Part shown: positions 35,484 through 47,439 of the stretch, in pieces
Position numbering within the stretch: position 1 is the first letter of the stretch
Layout: each line of letters begins with the position of its first letter
Assembly: GCA_003586115.2 (NCBI GenBank)
Contig: QVOM02000126.1
Location: forward strand, 55,548,047-55,612,046
DNA: 64,000 bases
Direction: 5' to 3'
Source: Salvator merianae
Taxonomy: Eukaryota > Chordata > Lepidosauria > Squamata > Teiidae
Made by a program: the position numbers and the translations under genes
Notes under the pieces: generated by a model
Database searches by the model: none
Told to the model about the DNA's origin: nothing
The model's input: the letters and a program-made list of their open reading frames with translations, nothing else

Positions 35484-35520
35484 ACAATTTCATTATTTGA
35501 TCATTCCTGTGGCACCATTT

Positions 35521-35956
35521 CAGTGAGGGCACTCTTTCCACCATAGAACAGGATAATTGTGGAAAATTCTACTGTGGAAAAGACCAGCAGCAGGATATCA
35601 TCATTTGCATTGAAAATGCTGGTGTCCTCCTGGCATCTTGCTGGTGTCCTGCACCACAACAGTGGCCAGGAAGCTTCCATACACTGCCATGGCAACTGGC
35701 AATGCCACATGATGCCACAGGTGCAGCCGTGCCACACAGTTCTGCATTCATACCCAGAAGCAGGTGCAAACACACTGTACTGGGACCACTCTAGCTGCTT
35801 CCAGTACAGCTGTGGAGCATAATTTTGTGCTCCACAGCAGGTAGTGATCTGGAGCAGCTATAGTCTGCTCCCAATAGCCAGGACCTCCACATGATGCAGA
35901 GGCACTTGACTAGTGAGCATTCTCAATGCTCATTAGTTGCAAGTGTGAAAAGGTCC
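35521..35956 (-). mobile_element. MITE family A, copy 5
   Basis: Right end AAGTGTGAAAAGGTCC and reversed family blocks: 'aacaacagtggccaggaagc', 'gctgtggagcataattttg', 'tgctccacagc' and 'actagtgagca'. The left end is degenerate (GAGGGCACTCTTTCC). Confidence 0.65.
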
Positions 35957-35959
35957 TGA

Positions 35960-36205
35960 CTTGCAGATCCCAGCTTAAAAAAAAAACCCAAAAACTGAAG
36001 AAACTCTAAAAACTGAGCAGGCAAAATAAGGTTCCATCAGCTCACATACCCAGCATGAAAACATAGATAATCTGGAGGACTGGCATCACTTTTTCTATAT
36101 GCATATATTCTATTAATAGTTAAAAGGATATGAGCCATTTCAGATTTTTTCAAATAGCATAGGGACACCTTCAAAAAAGGGGTGTGTCTGTGCCAGGTCA
36201 ATAGA
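35960..36205. other. unassigned non-coding DNA
   Basis: Nothing recognised apart from a short A run. Confidence 0.4.
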
Positions 36206-36209
36206 CCTA

Positions 36210-36715
36210 CACAGGGGATTGGCTAGACCTCTCTATCTGCATGATTGCACAGTCCTCTAGGAGGCTGCAGATGGAGCTTTGGTATGGGCTACTGTGCAAA
36301 AATTGCACAGTAGTTCTCTCCTAGTGCATCAATTGTACGCATTCCATACAGCATTCTAGCTAGTATGCTGTACCAGCATCCCATATGGAGTCAGTCCCCA
36401 GGCCACTAGTCCAGTATATCCTAACCATTTGCTGGGTGACCAGAAGAAGGAGCAGCATAAATACACTGCTTCTGGGCATTTGACTGAAATAGCCTAGTCT
36501 GGAAATGTTTGTTCCTGGCCTCCAAACATGAGCCTGGATGGCCCATGCATAATGTGGACTGTTCTTACACATAATGTGGACTGTTCTCTAGCTGCAGCCC
36601 AGTCCACTGTGGTCCAGGCTGCTTGGAGCAGGCTGGCATGGTGCAGGATAGCCTGCACTGGACAGAAATGCCAAGGAGAGCGCTCTCGATTACAAGGACG
36701 GCACAATGGTAGAAC
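36210..36715. mobile_element. palindrome-centred repeat, family F/G copy 2
   Basis: 'cattctagctagtatgctgt', 'ccactagtccagtatatcct' and 'tttgctgggtgaccagaag' align with 'cgttctagttggtatactgg', 'ccatggtccagtatactaag' and 'tttgctgggcatatggaag' at 40560-40655. A 22-bp tandem duplication ('cataatgtggactgttctt') occurs at 36548-36589. Ends are approximate. Confidence 0.5.
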
Positions 36716-36719
36716 TATA

Positions 36720-38100
36720 TTAATTATGTTAATTGTTTTGCCTGCCTACCATAGCTTTCCTTTTCTTTTAGAAATAAGCTCCAATAGATCCAATTTGGCT
36801 AAGGCAGAGAGTGTGATATAAAACAGTATCTATTAGATGCAAATCAAAGGGTAATGGGTCTGGTATTAAGTTTTGCTATTCAAATTTAATAGCATGTCAT
36901 CATCCCATCTTACATAGAGCCATTCAGGATGACTCCTGGGTCAAAAAAAGTATGTCAGTGAGAGGCACTTTTTTTCCCTGCCAGACATATGAAATGCATC
37001 CATTTTTTGTATGTCATCCTGGCATCAATAGGACTAGCTGTCTGGGCTAATGGAAGCATACAATCATCCTGATGAGTTCTGGAATAACCCAGAAGAGATG
37101 ATGGTGATGATTACCTTTGAGACACCTGCCTTTAAAATGGCACAGATCATCCCCCCCCCCCCAAAAAAAAAAAACAGTGTGTAATCTCTTCTGAGCAACT
37201 ACAAGGCTTCACTGGGATCTTTTATGTGCACATATTTATTTAGACTGCAGAATTATAGGGTAGAATAAAACAATTGATCATTAAAACGAGCAGTGAACAT
37301 GCATGAGAACAGTGTTCTTTCTTTCCAGCAAGTTCTGTTTCCAGAATTTAAAAAGATCCACCAGTGCATGCCTTCCCTTCTGAAATACTGCACATGCTTC
37401 TTATAGGCTGCAGTGAGGGTGGGTAAGTCCCTAAAATTTGAGTCTGTGTCACATTCATGACATAACAAAAGGTCCCATTTGTTTACAAGGATTTTGTATG
37501 CATCTTAAGCATTAGATTCTATACGGAAGTACTTTGTGAAGGAACTGCTTTCACAGCTCTGGGTGGACAGTATATGCATATATGTATGCATTTAAATTAC
37601 TTGCCCAATTAAAATATGGAAGGACAGACTGTGAATACACCATGTGATTGCATTTGTGCAGTGGACAAATGCAGCAACATTCAATTCAAGATATATGGAT
37701 GGACAAATTGCACACAACACATGACCTTTCCCAGTCTAATTTGCCTACCATGAATAAAAATAAAAAACAAAATGGAAAGACCGAACCTACGTGCATTGCT
37801 TCTCTTCCTGCAAAAGCAGAGTTGCTGCCCTCCCTGTATTGCCCCCCCCCCGCCATCTATCCAACAGTGTGAGGTTATAAATGCCATCTACTCTCATCCT
37901 AACCAATTGCAAGGCTTATTTGTGATTCTGTGCTCAGGAGTGAATTGTGAAAAAATGGCAGAAAATCTTTTCAAAAGCCAAATCTGAATGCAGCGAAAGT
38001 CCAGTTGAACTGCATTTAAACAGAAAGGTCTATTCAAAAGCACTCTTCACCTGGTTAAAAAGACTGACATTTGATTGAATTAAGATGCTTGTCAAAAGTC
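36720..38100. other. unassigned; homopolymers
   Basis: C(12) then A(12) at 37151-37174; C(10) near 37842-37851. No gene recognised. Confidence 0.4.
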
Positions 38101-38104
38101 AGTA

Positions 38105-38690
38105 CAGTTTCAGTTTATTGATTAGTCCAAGGACCATATCAAATTTATACATAAAAAAAACAGTTAAAAACATTAAGACATTAAAAGAATACAGAATCTC
38201 TATTCCAGTATAAGTGAGAAATAAAATGAAAATCTTATGTTAATTAATTATCTGGGCTCAAGTCACCAGATCTCTGCAATAAATGAGTCAGAAATGAATC
38301 TCTTATTTGGGAAGACCTGTGTAAAAATATCGCTACCTGTTTAGTTGTATAAGGGTTTGAACCCTTAAGTAGGAATAGGAGTTTAGCCTTTGGGGGCCAA
38401 AAGTTCTTGTTGGCCAAAAGTGGTTTAATGTATTTGTCTCTTGCAGCTGTGTACAGACAGCAAGAGAGCAAGATGTGTGAGATATTTTCAATCTCTGCAG
38501 CTCCACAAATGCATGTTCTTTCGTTGTATGGAAGATTTTGATATCTTCCTGAAATAGCCATACAGTTCAGTTGTTCAAAATGGGCTCAGGTTAAAACTCT
38601 TCTTAAATAAGGTGCCATAGTAAATCCTAGATATTTCTCTTGGTGGAATACCGTCAAAAGTCTTGCCCTCTTTGGAGTTGAAACTAAAGT
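38105..38690 (-). mobile_element. non-LTR retrotransposon 3' end, clade uncertain
   Basis: On the minus strand, a decayed ORF2 carboxy terminus is followed by a 3' end that reads '...atatggtccttggactaat' and 'caataaactgaaactg'. The terminus differs from L1, L2-like and CR1 ends elsewhere in the window, so it is a separate family. Vingi, I, or another jockey-type clade is possible; I cannot decide by eye. Confidence 0.6.
38244..38561 (-). pseudogene. non-LTR ORF2 carboxy-terminal fragment
   Basis: A 105-codon open frame. Residues 6-16 read RYQNLPYNERT, followed by a zinc-knuckle-like Cys17-x-Cys19, His29 and Cys34 in CICGAAEIENISHILLSC. This block ends the ORF2 protein of several non-LTR clades. 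In-frame sequence continues upstream of the Met (AHFEQLNC...), so the frame's apparent start is internal. The reverse transcriptase body is absent or unrecognisable upstream. No function is expected. Confidence 0.7.
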
Positions 38691-38869
38691 CCAAACTATG
38701 TATTAGGTTAACCATGTTCAATCACACAGTTTGTCCTTCACAAGATTTTTTTTTTTTTTTGTCATGAATAGTTAGCGTAGAGTGGACAGGAAGAATATTC
38801 AAGTCAGAATAAAGGTGTAGGGATCATGGGTTTGAATCCTTTAAAGCCTCCAGGATCTCAAGCTATTGT

Positions 38870-39175
38870 CACTCCACTGTCAGGGTGGAGTCTCTGAACC
38901 CAGGAAATGCCCCCATGGGCCATTTCCTGGATTTAAATGCCAGAGTGCTGCCAAGGGGAAAAGCAAGTCCCTCTGAGCAGAGGGTGTGGTGGTGGATGAA
39001 CCACCCATGAGGCAAGAAGTGTTTGAAGAGCTCTCTCCAAGCAGCTTAGCTGTTAAAGCATCGTAACGGCACTTACAGTGGTGTAACAGGAGAGGAGCAT
39101 GGTGTCTGTGCAGTTGGTATACTCTTCTTCCACATGAAGGTGCAGCACCATGCGGATCCTGCCTTCCTCAAAATT
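38870..39175. repeat. unclassified palindromic repeat, family H copy 2
   Basis: Palindrome at 38900-38930 (CCAGGAAATG...CATTTCCTGG) with downstream 'cacttacagtggtgtaacag' and 'tgcagcaccatgcggatcct' matching copy 1 at 1300-1640. Confidence 0.45.
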
Positions 39176-39574
39176 TTTCAAATGTTTTGCTCAGCCAAGA
39201 GCCAGAGAGTTCACCTCCGTTTAGAATTAGAATTCAGGTTAAGTCTATGACTCCACTCACTGTGGAGAAGCCGACGTGAAGAATTCAAATGCTTGGCTGT
39301 TTAGCTGTGGTTCTTCTAAGCTGTTTGGCAGCTAAAGTTCGCGTGAACTGAATTATCTTATGAGTCTGATGAGAACTCTCAGCAGTACACTGGTAAGTAA
39401 AAGTGGTAGGGAGGCTTTTATCACTCTACTCTGTTCTTTCACTATGAAATTCAATTTCCTGTCACTTCCACTTACAAGAAATCTTAGTAGGAGATGACTT
39501 TTAAAATTTGCCTAGAGGACTGTATCCACACCGGAACTTGGTGCACCCCAGGGGGTGTCCTGGGAATCTGATTT
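39176..39574. other. unassigned non-coding DNA
   Basis: Nothing recognised. Confidence 0.4.
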
Positions 39575-39575
39575 C

Positions 39576-40016
39576 CATGAGTACATAAGAGAAGCCCTGC
39601 TGGATCAAGTCACAGCCCATATAGTCCAGCATCCTGGCTCACACAGTGGCCCATCAATTGCTTCTGGCAATTCTCAAGTAGAAGACAGAAGGAAAACCTT
39701 CATCTGCTCTCAACTCCCTGCAAATGGCCCTTAGAGACATCCTGCTTGTCCGTCCAACCTGGAGGTAGTATCTAGGCATTGATTCTAGTAGCCACTGATA
39801 CATCTGTCCTCCATGTACTTCTCTAGCACTTTCCTAAGGCTATCCAGGCAGGCTGCTGTCACCACCTCTTCTGCTGCCACCAACACCATACCCTGTGTGA
39901 ACAAATACTTTCCCTTGTCAGTCCTAAATACCCATCAACTTCATAAAGTACCTTCTGGTTCTGGTGTTGTGTGATAGAGAAAATAGTTTTTCTCTAACCA
40001 TCTTTTTCACACCATG
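39576..40016 (-). repeat. CR1 LINE 3' region, outer part of an interrupted copy
   Basis: Minus-strand CR1 3' end: 'acataagagaagccctgctg', 'gatcaagtcacagcccatat', 'agtccagcatcctgg', then 'cctggaggtagtatctaggc', 'tccatgtacttctctagcac', 'gtgtgaacaaatactttccc' and 'ctttttcacaccatg'. The order is that of the reverse complement of the reptile CR1 3' end. It continues after the family A insertion at 40470. Confidence 0.75.
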
Positions 40017-40469
40017 GGCATTTTTGCACTTTCTACCTTAGAATGGGTTAATTATCCCATTCTAACATGGAATTGACCCCACAGTTCAGACACCATCTGC
40101 ACTGCAAGACCCTCAACTTGAAGGTAACCAGCAGTTGCACTGTGAGTGCTGGTATTCTGCTTTCAGTGTTCACCATGACAATGTCCAGGAAGCATCCAGC
40201 CGCTGCCATGGCTACCAGCAGTGCTGTGGGGTGTGCAGGTACAGCCGCAGCATGCAGCACACGTGGAAATGAGTGTGAATGCACTTGATCAGGAGCAGGA
40301 TAGGTACCCTCCTAGTCAAGCTGTGGAGCATAAAATTAGTGTTCCACAGCTGGCAGAGATTGGGAGCACTGGTAGGCTGGTCCCAGTCATGTGGGTCTCC
40401 ACAAAATGCAAGGAAACTTTGCTATCAAGTGCCCCTGACACTCGCTAGCTCAAAGTGCAAAAACGACCC
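40017..40469 (-). mobile_element. MITE family A, copy 6, inserted in CR1
   Basis: Termini GGCATTTTTGCACTTTC and CAAAGTGCAAAAACGACC; ATG (or CATG) is present at both junctions (40014-40016 and 40470-40472). The subterminal hairpin 'gaatgggttaattatcccattc' and the family blocks 'gccatggctaccagcagtg' and 'tgtggagcataaaattagtg' are present. CR1 sequence resumes immediately after. Confidence 0.75.
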
Positions 40470-40500
40470 ATGTATGATTTTATATACTCCAATCAGATGC
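40470..40500 (-). repeat. CR1 fragment, continuation across the insertion
   Basis: 'catgtatgattttatatact' then 'ccaatca' continues the CR1 sequence that stopped at 'cacaccatg' (family: caccatg-ataattttatagacctctatca). Confidence 0.65.
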
Positions 40501-40504
40501 AAAA

Positions 40505-40990
40505 ATGCAGTCATAGCCCACTCCAGGCATGGACTGCTTACAAGCAGTCTACAGAGCGTTCTAGTTGGTATACTGGACCAATGGCTTGTGTGCAGACACC
40601 ATGCAAGCCATGGTCCAGTATACTAAGCCTGGCACCATTTTGCTGGGCATATGGAAGCAGACCCTGAAGTGTGCTACTTTGGATGTCAGGCTGAAAAAGT
40701 CCAACAACTTCAGAAGCAGGCTACTAGTAGCTCAGTCCATTGAGAACCAGGTTGCTTAGAGCAAGCCAGCAACTGGGATGGCCAGTGCTCTGCAGATAAG
40801 CTCTGAGTTGCTTCCTGAACAGAGAGAGAAAAAGCTACTCACCAGATGTGGTTTCTGCCCACACCCTTCTCTTGGAAGACCCAAAATGGATGACCTCAGG
40901 TCACATTCCCATGCCTCTAGAGCGTAGTCCAGCAGAAATATTGCTGCTCTGAGTGGAGGTTCAGCTTGGAGCAGCAAGTGGGAGTTTCAG
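40505..40990. mobile_element. palindrome-centred repeat, family F/G copy 3
   Basis: Central inverted repeat 40568-40588 (GTATACTGGACCAATGGCTTG) and 40604-40623, pairing throughout except for one bulged base, with a 15-nt loop. Blocks are shared with 36210-36715. The right limit is approximate. Confidence 0.5.
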
Positions 40991-41167
40991 TGAGATAAAT
41001 GGCATTTCCTCGCCGTTGCTTCTGTCTCTGCTCTGCAGCCTGTTCTCATGCCCCAGATTAGCCCTCTTCCAATAGCCGTTTGGATGTAGACATGGTCACT
41101 GTTGGGGTTGAGGCCAGTTAGAAGGACTAGTAACTTATTTTTTTTCTTCAAAACAAAAGTGGAATTT

Positions 41168-41589
41168 GGATGCCTCCAGACAGTAAGAGGAAATTGCAGG
41201 ATCTTGTTTAAATCACCTCTTGTCATCCCTGCCAGGCAGCAGGAGGTGATCCTGGGCTCTTACCTCATCTGTTGTTTCTTCATGGGATCGCTGCTCTCGC
41301 AAAAGTACCTGGATGCAAGCAAGCACCCGCCCACTTCCCTTTGCTCTTTTTCACACACTTCCCGCCTAGGGTACTTGTGCAAGAGCAGCAATCCTGTGAT
41401 GAAGCAGCAGACAAGGTAAGTAATCCGGCATGACAGAAAACCCAGCGCCAGACCTGGATTTTTCGTAGTGCTTATACAGCACATTTTCGATGAACTAACC
41501 TGGAAGTATATTGGGATTGCCATAGGTGTAAGTGGCAATCCCAGCCTAGTCCCAGAAAATTGTGGTTTTAAAACCACATTGGAGGCACC
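41168..41589 (+). mobile_element. Harbinger-like MITE, family D copy 4
   Basis: Begins GGATGCCTCCAGACAGTAAG then 'aggaaattgcaggatcttg'; ends ACATTGGAGGCACC. Internal blocks 'gggctcttacctcatctg', 'cccacttccctttgctc' and 'acaaggtaagtaatccggca' match copy 3. An imperfect internal inverted repeat (tgttgtttcttcatgggatc against gatgaagcagcag) sits at the same place as the near-perfect one in copy 2. Confidence 0.65.
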
Positions 41590-43430
41590 TGTTCTTAATG
41601 CAGCTTTAGAGTCTGACCTCTCATTAAATTAATACCTGAGATTCAAAATTCTTTTGCAAGTAGCCGGGGGGGGGGGGGGTTCAGATCTCACTTCTGGTAT
41701 AGAGGAATTAAACTGCTGTCAAAACCAGTTTTAAACCACTTTTGCCACAGCATCATTGCCAAAGTCCTCCTGTCAGTCAGGCTGACACTGCTTGGTTTTT
41801 GAAAACAGCAAAAATGATCTTCAATTTCATGTTTGGAGGGGGGAGATGGCATGCAGACAACATATCCCTGCATTAAAGAATAGTTACAAATGTAGCATGA
41901 ATGTGAATGGGGGAGGGCACTACGGTTGTAGCCCAGCCCTTAGGACCTGTGCAGAGCCTAAGACAAACAAGAGTTTTTGGACTTAAGTTTTCAATGTTGG
42001 CGATTTAGGCTGAAATCCTGTGCATACTTTACAAAAAAAGGTCCTATGGCGCATAATGGGGCTCACATTTGAGCACAATATGTGTAAGAGTCCAACCACA
42101 AACATCCTGGTGACATTTCACAGCCCAATGAACAGCAAGGTACTGCCTAGTTCATTCATCACTATGAAAAAACTCTTTGGAATTGAATAAAGTTGTCCTT
42201 TTGTGATATTTTGCTTGGCTTCTAATCAAATAAAGGCAGATGTTTGGGGTTTTTTTTTTCATTAGGCACTCCAACTTTGGTGCGTATTTGTTAAAATTCC
42301 TGAAAACCTCACAAAGAGGGAAATTCTGACTGCAGAATCATTGAACCTAGGGAAACTGAGGACCAAAGAATACCCTTCTTGCTCTAGATAATTGCCTCCA
42401 AAATCCTCTCTGGACTAGAAATGGCTCAGATGTCAGAGGAGCAAAGAGGTTCCGGCAGGGGTGGTTACAAGCAGCAGAGGGAAACAGGAAAATGCAAGTC
42501 ACAACTTTTGTAAGGCAGGAAGAAGGGTGGGGATATGAGAGAGAGCAGAGGCCACAGGGAAGGAAGGTGATGGCTGCTTGGAATGGCAGGTATCTGGGGA
42601 GGAGGAAGAGGAGGATGCAGATGCATCTGGGAAGGAAATGTTAGAAAACGGTAGCAAATTGCTTTACGGGTTTTCAATAACTTACAAATACAGGTCATGG
42701 GTATGATTATTGAAAGCTTGTACAGTGTTCAATCTGTCGATATGGAGAGTTTATTATACTAGATGTTTACCTTAGATTTTTATCTACTGGTAGCTTTCTC
42801 ATGATCATACAGTCCTTCCCCCCCACCCCTGTATCACAGCAATTCATTTTTTTCTTTATCATTATTACCGAATAATATTTATCAGTCTCTGCAAATTGGA
42901 ATGTTTTAAATGGGGAATGTTTAAAATGTATTGTGATAAATGACCATCCTCAGTCACTAATTTTGTTTTAGTAGCACTGATATATCTGTTTCATTTTAGG
43001 CACACACACAATCACACAGCCAAAGACTGATGTGTGCATGCATACACACATACACACACAATATGCTTAAAGGACCCAGTAAACCACTTCTTAAGATGCA
43101 AAAATCTATCGGAAACCAAAACTATCTGTGTTTACATAACCTAGAATTTTTTGTCCCATAGAGGGAAAGCAGGGTCAAGGGGCCTACGACCTTGCTACCT
43201 CTGAAAGCACCTGTGCTTGATTTTGATTCATTTACAAGTTATCAAGCTTTCAAAAAAATTCAGTGATCTAAATATGAAATCTTTTATCTGAGCACACCAT
43301 CACATCACTGACCTCCCAGTCAGCAGTTTTTTTTTTGCTTCTCAAAACATATACACATAGAGTTACATACTGTCAAGGACAATATGGTTTCAGAGACCAT
43401 TTGCAGCAATGGAACTTTGCACTTGGGTTA
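41590..43430. other. mostly unassigned; ancient repeat near 42010-42090
   Basis: G(14) at about 41666-41679. 42008-42090 ('aggctgaaatcctgtgcata', 'aatggggctcacatttgag') resembles an old dispersed amniote repeat of the 'gcaatcctatgcacac...agtaagccccattgaa' type; a second copy may be at 54617-54676. A degenerate (CA)n lies at 43001-43062. No gene. Confidence 0.4.
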
Positions 43431-44790
43431 GAGTCCCATTTCAGGCAATAGAAAGCATGGAGCTGGAATCCATACTGTCACCACGGTGCACCCTTCCCCT
43501 TGGGTCTGCTGACTCAAATCTTCAACAATGTTTTTGTTTGCTTGCTTGCTTTGTTTAGTGCCCCCTTTTGCTAAAAGTTGTTTTGCACCACAATTTAACC
43601 TTGTCTACCTGTTGCATAAAGACAACACCTAAACTGTTAGAGTTCATGCCTTGGGTGAAAACAGCTGCAAGATTGTCATGTTTACATGTTTTAGAAAGCC
43701 TGAAAGTTGACCAACTTCCTTTCCTACCCCTTTTTCCCACCTGAACATTCCAACGTGCCTTGTTGCGTTATTTATTTTGCTTCCTTGTTCGCTCAATGGT
43801 TTTGCTGCAGAAGAAACTCTATACTATGTGTTTCTTATCTGAGTCATATCTAATTCTCTTATATCCCTTCCTACAAAAACTTTGTGCTTCGTGTTGCTCC
43901 AATAGTTATACTTCCCCTCTTGCTACAACTTACCATTTAACTCATTCTCCCAACTTTGCAGTACTTTTGCTACAATTCACCCAAGTTCCAAATGTGTTTA
44001 TTGTTGCTGGTTGCTTTTATTATTGCTATTTACTGTGTAACAAAGTTATTTCCTGTGTATCTTTTAAACTTTAATAAAGATACTTGTATTGAGATCAGCT
44101 GAGTGTTTCTCTCTCCCTTGGGATTAGCTCTAACCCATTATCAGTCAAACCAATCAATAGGTCTAAAACCCCTGCATGTGGGAATGCTGCTAAAACACAT
44201 GTCTAAAGCAGTTCCCATAACAACATGCACAATACCTATTTCAGTAATCCATATTCCATTACAATATCTAAACCCCCAATTCATTCTTCAGAAAACACCA
44301 GATACTTGCCAGGTTTCATATTTTCCTCAACTTCCACTCTCCCTTTCTCCAGCCAGCACCACCCAAAAATAGAATCTCCCAAATGCAAGTAAAATTTAAC
44401 ACAAAAGCAAACACTCCTAATAATTCTACATTATTTTCTTTTTTGTAAAGCAGACAGACAGACAAGGCCTCAGCCATTTAAAATGAACCTGTACAACTTT
44501 GCAGTCTCTTTTCTGGCAACCCCATCTATTTGTTGGCTATGTTTATCCTTCACAATTTTGGAATTTCTGTCAACTATCTGCCATAACAGCTACACAAACA
44601 CATCTCCTCGCTGTGTCTGAGATTTTTACAACCCAACAATGTTTTCCGTCTAGCCCTCCAGTAACTACCAATTTGTGTAAAGCTGATAGTTATCCTGATT
44701 TTCTCGCTTTGGAAGAATATCATCAGTGGTATCCTTCTGTCCTCCCCCATCCCATGGTTATTTTCAGGATGGCTGATCGTTAGATTGCCT
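43430..44790 (+). other. pyrimidine-rich block, nature unknown
   Basis: The plus strand is unusually rich in C and T, has few recognisable repeat words, and carries AATAAA at 44073-44078 followed by 'gatacttgtattgagatcag'. Open frames at 43760-44074, 44103-44372 and 44499-44783 (89-104 codons, hydrophobic or proline/serine-rich) have no recognised similarity. It could be part of an LTR-type element or an old 3' exon; neither can be supported. Without terminal repeats or coding motifs I leave it unassigned. Confidence 0.3.
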
Positions 44791-44794
44791 ATTG

Positions 44795-46775
44795 GTTTCT
44801 CATGTTTTTGTTTTTAAAAAAGAAAGAAAAGAAAACCTTTGTATATCTTGTACTTCAGAAGTGTGTATCTCGTCTTGCCGTCTCACTTCGCAGAGTCTCA
44901 AACTATTCTGCTCATCAGGGGAAGCAAAAGCACAAGTTTGACTTGTATGCTTTTGCATCACCTTTTATCCCTACACATTTTAAATGAAACTGAAATTGCA
45001 AAAGTCCTTTCAATCTCAACCAAGATAAAGGAAATGTGGTAATTCAATGAAGAAAAAAAACAGGAAATGAGAACTGAGAATAATGCTTTATTACCGAAAG
45101 ACACAGTTCAACATACCGCATGAAATGCTTTAGGAATACAAACGCAAACAAAATTTTGAAAGGTAAATGTAACGTGTGCATTCATTTCTAATACAGGTCA
45201 TCCCCTGTCATTTGCAGTTTCCCAGTTCACAGATCTCCTTTATTCACAACAGAGCAACTTGGCATTGAGAAGCATGCTTTCTTTGACACTAGCAATAAGA
45301 CAGCCATAAGTAATAACCACCAAAAACTTGGAGAAGAGCTGCCATTGGGTAGGACTGTTCGCTGGCCAGGGGCAACCTCAGTGCAAGAGCAATCTCATTC
45401 AATCTGCCCCGTTGGTAATTTGGTTTACTCAGGAGGGGAGGAGGGAGAGCCCAAAGAGCTGTGTAGAGCAGTAGGGAGGAAACACAAGCACAGGAGCAAA
45501 GAGGGTTAGTAATGATAGGCAAGCTCCCAGCATTGCCTTCAAGTGTCCCTCTGCTCTGGCACAAGCAAACCAACACAATAAGTGCACACAGGTTGTCCTG
45601 GGTCAAATGGCCCCAACTCCCCTGGCTGCCACTATGCCTAACTGCCACTATAAAGCGTTCTGGCACGTTTCTTCGGCTGATAGTTTTCTCTAAGAAGACA
45701 ATCTCTCTCCATCATGATCCACCCGGTTGTCGCCAGCTTTATTGTGTAATCGCTTTGGTGACACAAGCAACTCTTGAGCAAATAGCAACTAAACCCAGCA
45801 CCATTCTGTCTGACCAGAAAAGCAAGAGTAACAGACACAGGAGACTGTGAAGAGTCGATACAGCATGTTAATCTTTATGCCAGCCTATCAAGACAAATAG
45901 CTCTAGGGAGCACTAAACATTATCCAGTGAAGGGAGATTTTGTATACAGTGCATCTGTATACCTTGGGCTTTCTGTCTCTCTAGATCTCCATCGTCAGAT
46001 TTTTCTAAACTCTGTAACCTTTGTGGTAGGGTATCTGTCAGTCTCCGGCTATACCTGAAAGTCCCTGTAAACAAAGAGTATTATGGTAAATCTCTGGAGC
46101 TTCTCTGAGGCATTGTTCTGCTGCTCTTAGCCTGAGGTCACGGTGCAGTCAGTCCTGCAGATATTCCCCTTGACTATTAACTAAGGAGCCACAAGCCTGC
46201 ACGTTGCAACACTGGGCCAATTTAATATGAAGCTCGCACAACCTAAGCTTTCCTGGAAACTGGCATCTTTAGTAACTTCATGAAATCTTCTCATTTCCTT
46301 CCAGGGACCAAGGCGCCAGGCGGGGGGAGCGGAATCTGAGCTATCAAGCTGTCAGAGTGGAAATGTAATTGTCTCTGGGCATCTGCTGTTCGGGAACAAG
46401 ACAGTTTTGACATAAAGCTCTGCCACTTTATAGTGAACCACTGACAGGCTGTACAAAGGTGCTTGCCTTCTTTGAGACTAGAAAGCCAGGAAATCAAGTG
46501 ACCTGCTGGAGTTAATGAGAAATTGGAAGGGGTGTGTGCATAGAAAGAGAAGCTCAGAGTCATCAAATACTCCATCTATCTATATATACATTCATAAGGC
46601 ACACGCTCCTAAAGTAACTATGCTAAGCTATGTGGCCCTGAACTCATATGGCAAAATGCTCAAGTTTCATACAGCATTCACTTCTAATTAAATGACTTTT
46701 TTTTTTCCCCAGTTGGGATTACAATTGCTCCTCAGTATTCTTTAGGGTACGGTTTCCTGAAAATCCTATAGATAT
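44795..46775. other. unassigned non-coding DNA
   Basis: No gene recognised. Frames of 125 and 112 codons on opposite strands at 45289-45850 overlap each other and lack similarity. Confidence 0.4.
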
Positions 46776-46779
46776 CAAA

Positions 46780-47235
46780 TTTGCAGACATTAAAGCAAGG
46801 CCTGAAAGGCTGAGACAAAAGATGAACCTCAGCATGGTGTCTGCACATTACCACACTCCAGGATGCACAGGAGCCAGTGTCAGGCCCACTCTCAGGGGGA
46901 GAATCTACTTCCAGAAGCAGTCCTTTGGCAGAGTAGGCAAAACCTCTCTGCAAAAAGCAAGGGAGGCTTGGTTCACTCCAGAAACCACTCCAACAGCTAC
47001 TCCAGGCCCATGATGCAAAGTACCAAATATGGCCCACTTCTGGGGTCGTTTCCAGTCCTTCACATTCCAGGTCTGGTAGGAAACTTTGACACAGAGAAAT
47101 TTTGTTCCCCTGCCTCAAAGTCTGCATGAGGTGGAACATGTGACCCAAGCAGACAGTCCTCCACCACACTCTTGGGCTGAAGCAAGCACTCTGGCCCATT
47201 AGGAGTCTCCACCATGTACACTGTGCACCCATGAA
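46780..47235. mobile_element. unclassified repeat, family E copy 3
   Basis: Longest E copy. Blocks: 'cactctcagggggagaatct', 'cccatgatgcaaagtacca', 'acagtcctccaccacact', 'gaagcaagcactctggccca'. The 191-codon minus-strand frame (46732-47307) that covers it also has counterparts in other frames of the E copies but no conserved protein sequence, so I read it as incidental. Confidence 0.45.
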
Positions 47236-47439
47236 GATCTTTCCTAAGTAATTCTGTCTAAAGTTTAAAAAAAACAGCCTAAGATATCCCATTAAAAACA
47301 ATGGCAAGGAGAGAGAACCATATCAGTGCTAAGACTCAAGAGTGCCCAACCCACTTCAGTGTTCTAAGTCAGTAGTGCAGAGCCATACAAATGGATCAGG
47401 CCTAGGAAAAAAAAGAAAAACATTGTCTCACTTTTGATT

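Noticed and set aside
36895..37090. 'ggatgactcctgggtca' and 'ttctggaataacccag' as MITE arms
   Set aside because: Pairing is too poor to call by eye.
43760..44074. 104-codon hydrophobic plus-strand frame
   Set aside because: Within a pyrimidine-rich block that naturally encodes Leu, Phe, Ser and Cys; no similarity recognised.
45190..45260. 'caggtcatcccctgtcattt' as a Tigger-like transposon end
   Set aside because: No second terminus or TA duplication could be found.
46290..46345. possible splice acceptor 'tccttccag' before a GC-rich stretch
   Set aside because: The downstream frame hits a stop within about a dozen codons and has no coding signal.
46732..47307. 191-codon minus-strand open frame
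   Set aside because: It lies across a family E repeat, its Cys/Trp/Ser-rich sequence matches no protein I know, and the frame is not preserved in other E copies.
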